Shown: positions 5,431 through 7,859 of the stretch, piece after piece | How the letters are laid out: each line of letters starts with the position of its first letter | Position numbering within the stretch: the stretch's first letter is position 1 | NCBI GenBank assembly: GCA_007116835.1 | Contig: SKHS01000164.1 | Span: 1 to 7,859, forward strand | Length of the DNA: 7,859 bases | Direction: 5' to 3' | Source of the DNA: Halomonas sp. | GTDB lineage: Bacteria; Pseudomonadota; Gammaproteobacteria; Pseudomonadales; Halomonadaceae | Notes under the pieces: model-generated | What the model was told of the DNA's origin: nothing | Database searches by the model: none | Seen by the model: only the letters and a program-made list of their open reading frames with translations | Program-made: the position numbers and the translations under genes

Positions 5431-6861
5431 GTGATAAATGTTGAGCGAAAAAACAGCTTTCAGCTGCGGCTCACTCGGCGGCTCAAGGAAGAAACGTCGC
5501 ACACGCTCGATGTTTACCTATTTGTGCCCAGAGAGCTCGGGCTTAGTACCCATGTCATCTCGGAGGAAGCGTTTTATCACGGGGCTATCAGTGTTGCACG
5601 CACCTACTACAGCGATGAGTATCACTTGCCGCTGGTGCACAGCCGGTTAGCCAGCCGCAACCAGCTCGGCAGTGACTCTTATCGGTTGAGCCTTAGCCTC
5701 TATGCCTACCAGTATGTTGGGGCTTTAGAGCGCACCACCCAGGGAATGTTGACGAGTGCCCGTAAGCTACGGCACGCGCCGAGTGCTCCGCGTGAGGAGA
5801 GTAGTGAACTCCAAGAGCAAGCCGATGCACTGCGCGAACAGCTGCATGAAATGAGTGATTTAAGCGAAAGTATCTTAAAGCGGCTACGTCGTAATTCACC
5901 CAGCGATGAGCGGCTCAAAAAATACTTTGCCAATATCGATAACTATCTCTCCTGGTTTACTGAGCAGCAATTGTTGGCGCTGGTGGCGCATATGCCGCGT
6001 GGCGGTGAGTTTAGTGAGATCAAGCGACGTTTTATTATCGTTTGTCAGCGAGAGAGCGACTACCGCAAAGAGCAAGAGTATAACGCTGAGCGGGTCATGG
6101 AAGATCCCACCCGTATGTCGAATAAAATGCGTTTGCTACGACGACTGATTGAACATCCCATTACCCTAAAACAGCAGGCACTTGAGTTGGGGAGCGGTGA
6201 GCAAAAAGCGGTAAAGGCGCTTGCTACGGCAGTCGTGATGGCTTTTGTGTCGCTGGGTATTTTGCATCTGCGCGATGTGATTGGTGATATTACCGCACTG
6301 TTTGTACTGGCTATGGCGTTACTGTATGCCATGCGAGAAGTGTTTAAAGACGATCTGCGCAATACGCTATGGCGTTGGCTGCGTCGCGGAAGGCCCAAGT
6401 GGCGTCGGCAATACATCGACCCTACCCGTAACCAAACGGTAGGGCGACAGTTGGAATGGTTTGACTACAAACGCTATGCCGCGTTGGACGCTGACATTCA
6501 GCGGATGCGACGACGCTCGGTGGCGCAGCGCGAAGAAGTTGTGCTGCACTATCGCTCTAGCTCGCGGATGTCGCCCACGCGTTTTTTAAGTGGCTACGAG
6601 CACACCTCTGAATCACTGCATATCGACTTTTCCATGCTGGCGCGCTTAATGAGCAAAGAGAAGCACTATATTTACCGCTTAAAAGAGGGCCAATCGGTAA
6701 GAGAAAGCGTCGAGCGGCGGCACCTTTTCAACCTTGTGGTGCGTGAAACGGGCAGTGAAGACACCCCTTATCTTGCCCGCTGGAAAGTCGTTGTCAGCCG
6801 CTCTGGCATTGTGGATGTGGAAAAAGTCGCTGAGGAAAACGGCGAGAAAACCGTCAAATAA
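5431..6861 (+). CDS. Uncharacterised protein with a central two-helix membrane hairpin
   Basis: I do not recognise a named family for this 476-residue protein. Residues 1-110 are a mixed region beginning with a basic, strand-like segment (QLRLTRRL, LDVYLFVPREL). Residues about 121-152 are a Glu/Gln/Leu-rich coiled coil, and 153-250 are helical and charged. Two membrane helices at about 261-279 and 284-302 form a tight hairpin linked by RDVIGD, so both large soluble parts should lie on the same side, probably the cytoplasm given the basic flank RWLRRGRPKWRR at 315-326. Residues 327-476 are Arg-rich and then strand-like (VVLHYRSSSR, KHYIYRL, ARWKVVVSRSGIVDVEKV). No catalytic motif is evident. 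The start is GTG with a good ribosome binding site. It is divergent from the J-domain cluster and appears monocistronic; no clear terminator follows. It is a real gene by length and composition, of unknown function. Confidence 0.88.
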   Translation: MINVERKNSFQLRLTRRLKEETSHTLDVYLFVPRELGLSTHVISEEAFYHGAISVARTYYSDEYHLPLVHSRLASRNQLGSDSYRLSLSLYAYQYVGALERTTQGMLTSARKLRHAPSAPREESSELQEQADALREQLHEMSDLSESILKRLRRNSPSDERLKKYFANIDNYLSWFTEQQLLALVAHMPRGGEFSEIKRRFIIVCQRESDYRKEQEYNAERVMEDPTRMSNKMRLLRRLIEHPITLKQQALELGSGEQKAVKALATAVVMAFVSLGILHLRDVIGDITALFVLAMALLYAMREVFKDDLRNTLWRWLRRGRPKWRRQYIDPTRNQTVGRQLEWFDYKRYAALDADIQRMRRRSVAQREEVVLHYRSSSRMSPTRFLSGYEHTSESLHIDFSMLARLMSKEKHYIYRLKEGQSVRESVERRHLFNLVVRETGSEDTPYLARWKVVVSRSGIVDVEKVAEENGEKTVK

Positions 6862-6863
6862 CC

Positions 6864-6887
6864 TGTGCTAGATCATGTGCTAGATCA
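6864..6887. repeat. Perfect tandem duplication of a 12-bp unit
   Basis: TGTGCTAGATCA occurs twice back to back (6864-6875 and 6876-6887), directly after the stop of the 476-residue protein gene. It looks like a recent slippage duplication. It contains CTAG, a tetramer that is rare in many enterobacterial genomes. Confidence 0.85.
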
Positions 6888-6901
6888 ATAGACATCCATT
6901 G

Positions 6902-6916
6902 ATATCAGGCTGATAT
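6902..6916. promoter_or_regulatory. Inverted repeat, possible operator upstream of the CBS-BON gene
   Basis: ATATCAG-G-CTGATAT is a perfect 7-1-7 inverted repeat about 82 bases before the CBS-BON start. It has the size of a dimeric repressor site but could be chance. A second, weaker dyad (GTCTT-AA-AAGAC) lies at 6941-6952. No convincing -35/-10 pair is visible; TTGCCA at 6924 is one possible -35. Confidence 0.35.
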
Positions 6917-6987
6917 AGCTAAATTGCCAACAGCGCACTAGTCTTAAAAGACACATAAAGTAACTCACTACTGCGACCTTGTCGCCT

Positions 6988-6992
6988 GGAGG
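6988..6992 (+). promoter_or_regulatory. Strong ribosome binding site of the CBS-BON gene
   Basis: GGAGG lies 5 bases before GTG 6998, a near-perfect match to the 16S tail, and fixes the start. Confidence 0.75.
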
Positions 6993-6997
6993 ATACC

Positions 6998-7687
6998 GTG
7001 CAAGCTATCGATATCATGACACCTAACGTGGTGTGCGTAGATGCTAATGCCAACGTACGCGATATTGCGCAGCTGTTACTCGAACACCGTATCAGCGCTG
7101 TGCCTGTCGTTGACGATGAGCGTAAGGTGCTGGGTATCGTCAGTGAAGGTGACCTGATGCGTCGAGTGAAAGAAGATGCCAACGATAACCGTTCCTGGTG
7201 GCTGTCCCTCTTTACCGGCGGCAAGGATGCAGGTGAATATATCAAATCGCATGGTCGCAAAGCATATGAGGTGATGACACCCAACCCGCTAACCGTAGAA
7301 GAAAACACGCCACTTCATACCATTGCCCGCTTGTTGGAAAAGCATCATATTAAGCGTGTTCCCGTGATACGAGAAGGCAAGTTAGTCGGCATTGTCAGTC
7401 GGGCGAATTTATTGCAAGGGAGCGCCAATGCTGTTGTGGCGCCTACAGAGTCGCCTGCGGATGATCGACAAATTCGCGAAGCCATTCTCGAAGAGGTGCG
7501 TCAGCACGCGGGAGTGCGTACGGAAACCATCAGTATCATCGTTGACGGTGGCGCTGCGGAAATATGGGGCTTGGTGGAATCTCTTGAGCAAAAACAAGCC
7601 GTCACGGTTGCCGCAGAAAATACCCCAGGTGTGACGAAGGTTGAGAACAACCTGGGCATGATGCCACGCGGCGCGAGTTACTTCTAA
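6998..7687 (+). CDS. CBS domain pair plus BON domain protein
   Basis: This 229-residue soluble protein has three modules. The first CBS motif spans about 1-57, opening with AIDIMTPNVVCV and closing with VLGIVSEGDLMRRV. The second spans about 88-140, with YEVMTPNPLTV and LVGIVSRANLL. A BON domain spans about 155-220, with ISIIVDGGAAEIWGLVES and the closing VTKVENNL. A linker at 58-87 contains a Trp pair (W67, W68). There is no signal peptide, so it is cytoplasmic. Paired CBS motifs bind adenine nucleotides and usually act as energy or nucleotide sensors. BON domains bind hydrophobic ligands or membranes, but their role in cytoplasmic CBS-BON proteins is not settled. No partner gene is adjacent and the unit ends in a terminator, so it appears monocistronic. 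The start is GTG with a strong ribosome binding site. Such proteins are common in proteobacteria, and the domain call is firm. Confidence 0.94.
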   Translation: MQAIDIMTPNVVCVDANANVRDIAQLLLEHRISAVPVVDDERKVLGIVSEGDLMRRVKEDANDNRSWWLSLFTGGKDAGEYIKSHGRKAYEVMTPNPLTVEENTPLHTIARLLEKHHIKRVPVIREGKLVGIVSRANLLQGSANAVVAPTESPADDRQIREAILEEVRQHAGVRTETISIIVDGGAAEIWGLVESLEQKQAVTVAAENTPGVTKVENNLGMMPRGASYF

Positions 7688-7718
7688 AACGTTAGGCCTT
7701 TCATTGGGATAACCCGCT

Positions 7719-7745
7719 ACCCGCTGCGCTCGCAGCGGGTTTTTT
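7719..7745 (+). terminator. Rho-independent terminator after the CBS-BON gene
   Basis: ACCCGCTGCG (7719-7728) pairs perfectly with CGCAGCGGGT (7731-7740), so the hairpin is a GC-rich stem with a tiny loop (in practice 9 pairs and a 4-base loop). It is followed at once by a run of T to 7745. It begins 31 bases after the CBS-BON stop codon. An upstream copy of AACCCGCT at 7711 could compete for the 3' arm. Confidence 0.93.
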
Positions 7746-7859
7746 GTTTGCCCGGCGAAGCCGGCAAACCCGGACACCTGAAAGAAGGTGTCGTCACCCC
7801 GACTGAGGGGAAGACAATCCGACTGGCAAGGGCGTCACTGGCCAACGGTGGGGTCTGAA
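7746..7859. other. Non-coding right end with successive hairpins, unassigned
   Basis: No gene is evident here. A hairpin with arms 7746-7756 and 7760-7769 (GTTTGCCCGGC / GCCGGCAAAC, one bulged C, loop GAA) follows the terminator but lacks a T tail. A second has arms 7773-7779 and 7786-7792 (GACACCT / AGGTGTC, loop GAAAGA). A third has arms 7797-7800 and 7807-7810 (CCCC / GGGG, loop GACTGA). CCGACTG is repeated at 7799-7805 and 7819-7825, and ACTGGC at 7822 and 7837. The layout could be the leader of a gene to the right or a structured RNA. I could not match it to a riboswitch or RNA class from memory. Confidence 0.4.

Noticed and set aside
7746..7769. Second intrinsic terminator
   Set aside because: The hairpin is good but is followed by CCGGACACC on the plus strand and by A-rich sequence on the minus strand, so there is no T tract in either direction.
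7409..7777. Minus-strand frame across the CBS-BON 3' end and terminator
   Set aside because: It would read through a strong terminator hairpin and is antisense to the BON domain; composition is not protein-like.
7770..7859. Manganese (yybP-ykoY), cobalamin, glycine or TPP riboswitch, RNase P RNA, 6S RNA or SRP RNA
   Set aside because: None of the conserved core motifs of these classes could be found; the piece may also be incomplete at the edge.

Overview
The window looks like chromosomal DNA of a moderately GC-rich gammaproteobacterium, most plausibly a member of the Halomonadaceae (Halomonas or a close relative). That is an inference from codon usage, the style of the proteins and the type of genes; no rRNA or other marker gene is present to prove it. 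Coding density is high. I see no transposase, integrase, tRNA gene or CRISPR array. GTG is unusually common as a start codon, used by four of the genes.

Layout, left to right. (1) Bases 1-1306, minus strand: a two-gene unit encoding a glutamine-synthetase-fold amidoligase (Amidoligase_2 type), followed 32 bases downstream by the N-terminal part of a class I glutamine amidotransferase / peptidase C26 protein that runs off the left edge. This pairing is a known but poorly characterised predicted peptide or amide metabolism system. (2) Bases 1433-3856, plus strand: a large multi-pass MscS-family mechanosensitive channel of the YbiO type, with a signal peptide and a long charged C-terminal tail. 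It is divergent from the amidoligase unit. (3) Bases 3773-5388, minus strand: a cluster of J-domain-type genes. It comprises a TerB-like plus J-domain protein with a very long charged coiled-coil linker, then a small membrane protein with a J-like region lacking the HPD triad, and a possible 31-residue membrane peptide just upstream of both. The last gene of the cluster overlaps the 3' end of the channel gene tail to tail by 84 bases. (4) Bases 5431-6861, plus strand: an unrecognised 476-residue protein with one two-helix membrane hairpin, divergent from the J-domain cluster. (5) Bases 6998-7687, plus strand: a two-CBS plus BON domain protein, closed by a strong intrinsic terminator. (6) Bases 7746-7859: non-coding sequence with several consecutive hairpins, possibly the 5' leader of a gene beyond the right edge or an unassigned structured RNA.

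Taken together the window is a patchwork of short transcription units for envelope, stress and chaperone functions (osmotic channel, DnaK co-chaperone-like proteins, CBS-BON protein) beside a small predicted amide-bond-forming and -hydrolysing system. The least understood parts are the amidoligase / amidotransferase pair, the two-component J-domain cluster with its candidate micro-membrane protein, the orphan 476-residue membrane protein, and the structured right end.
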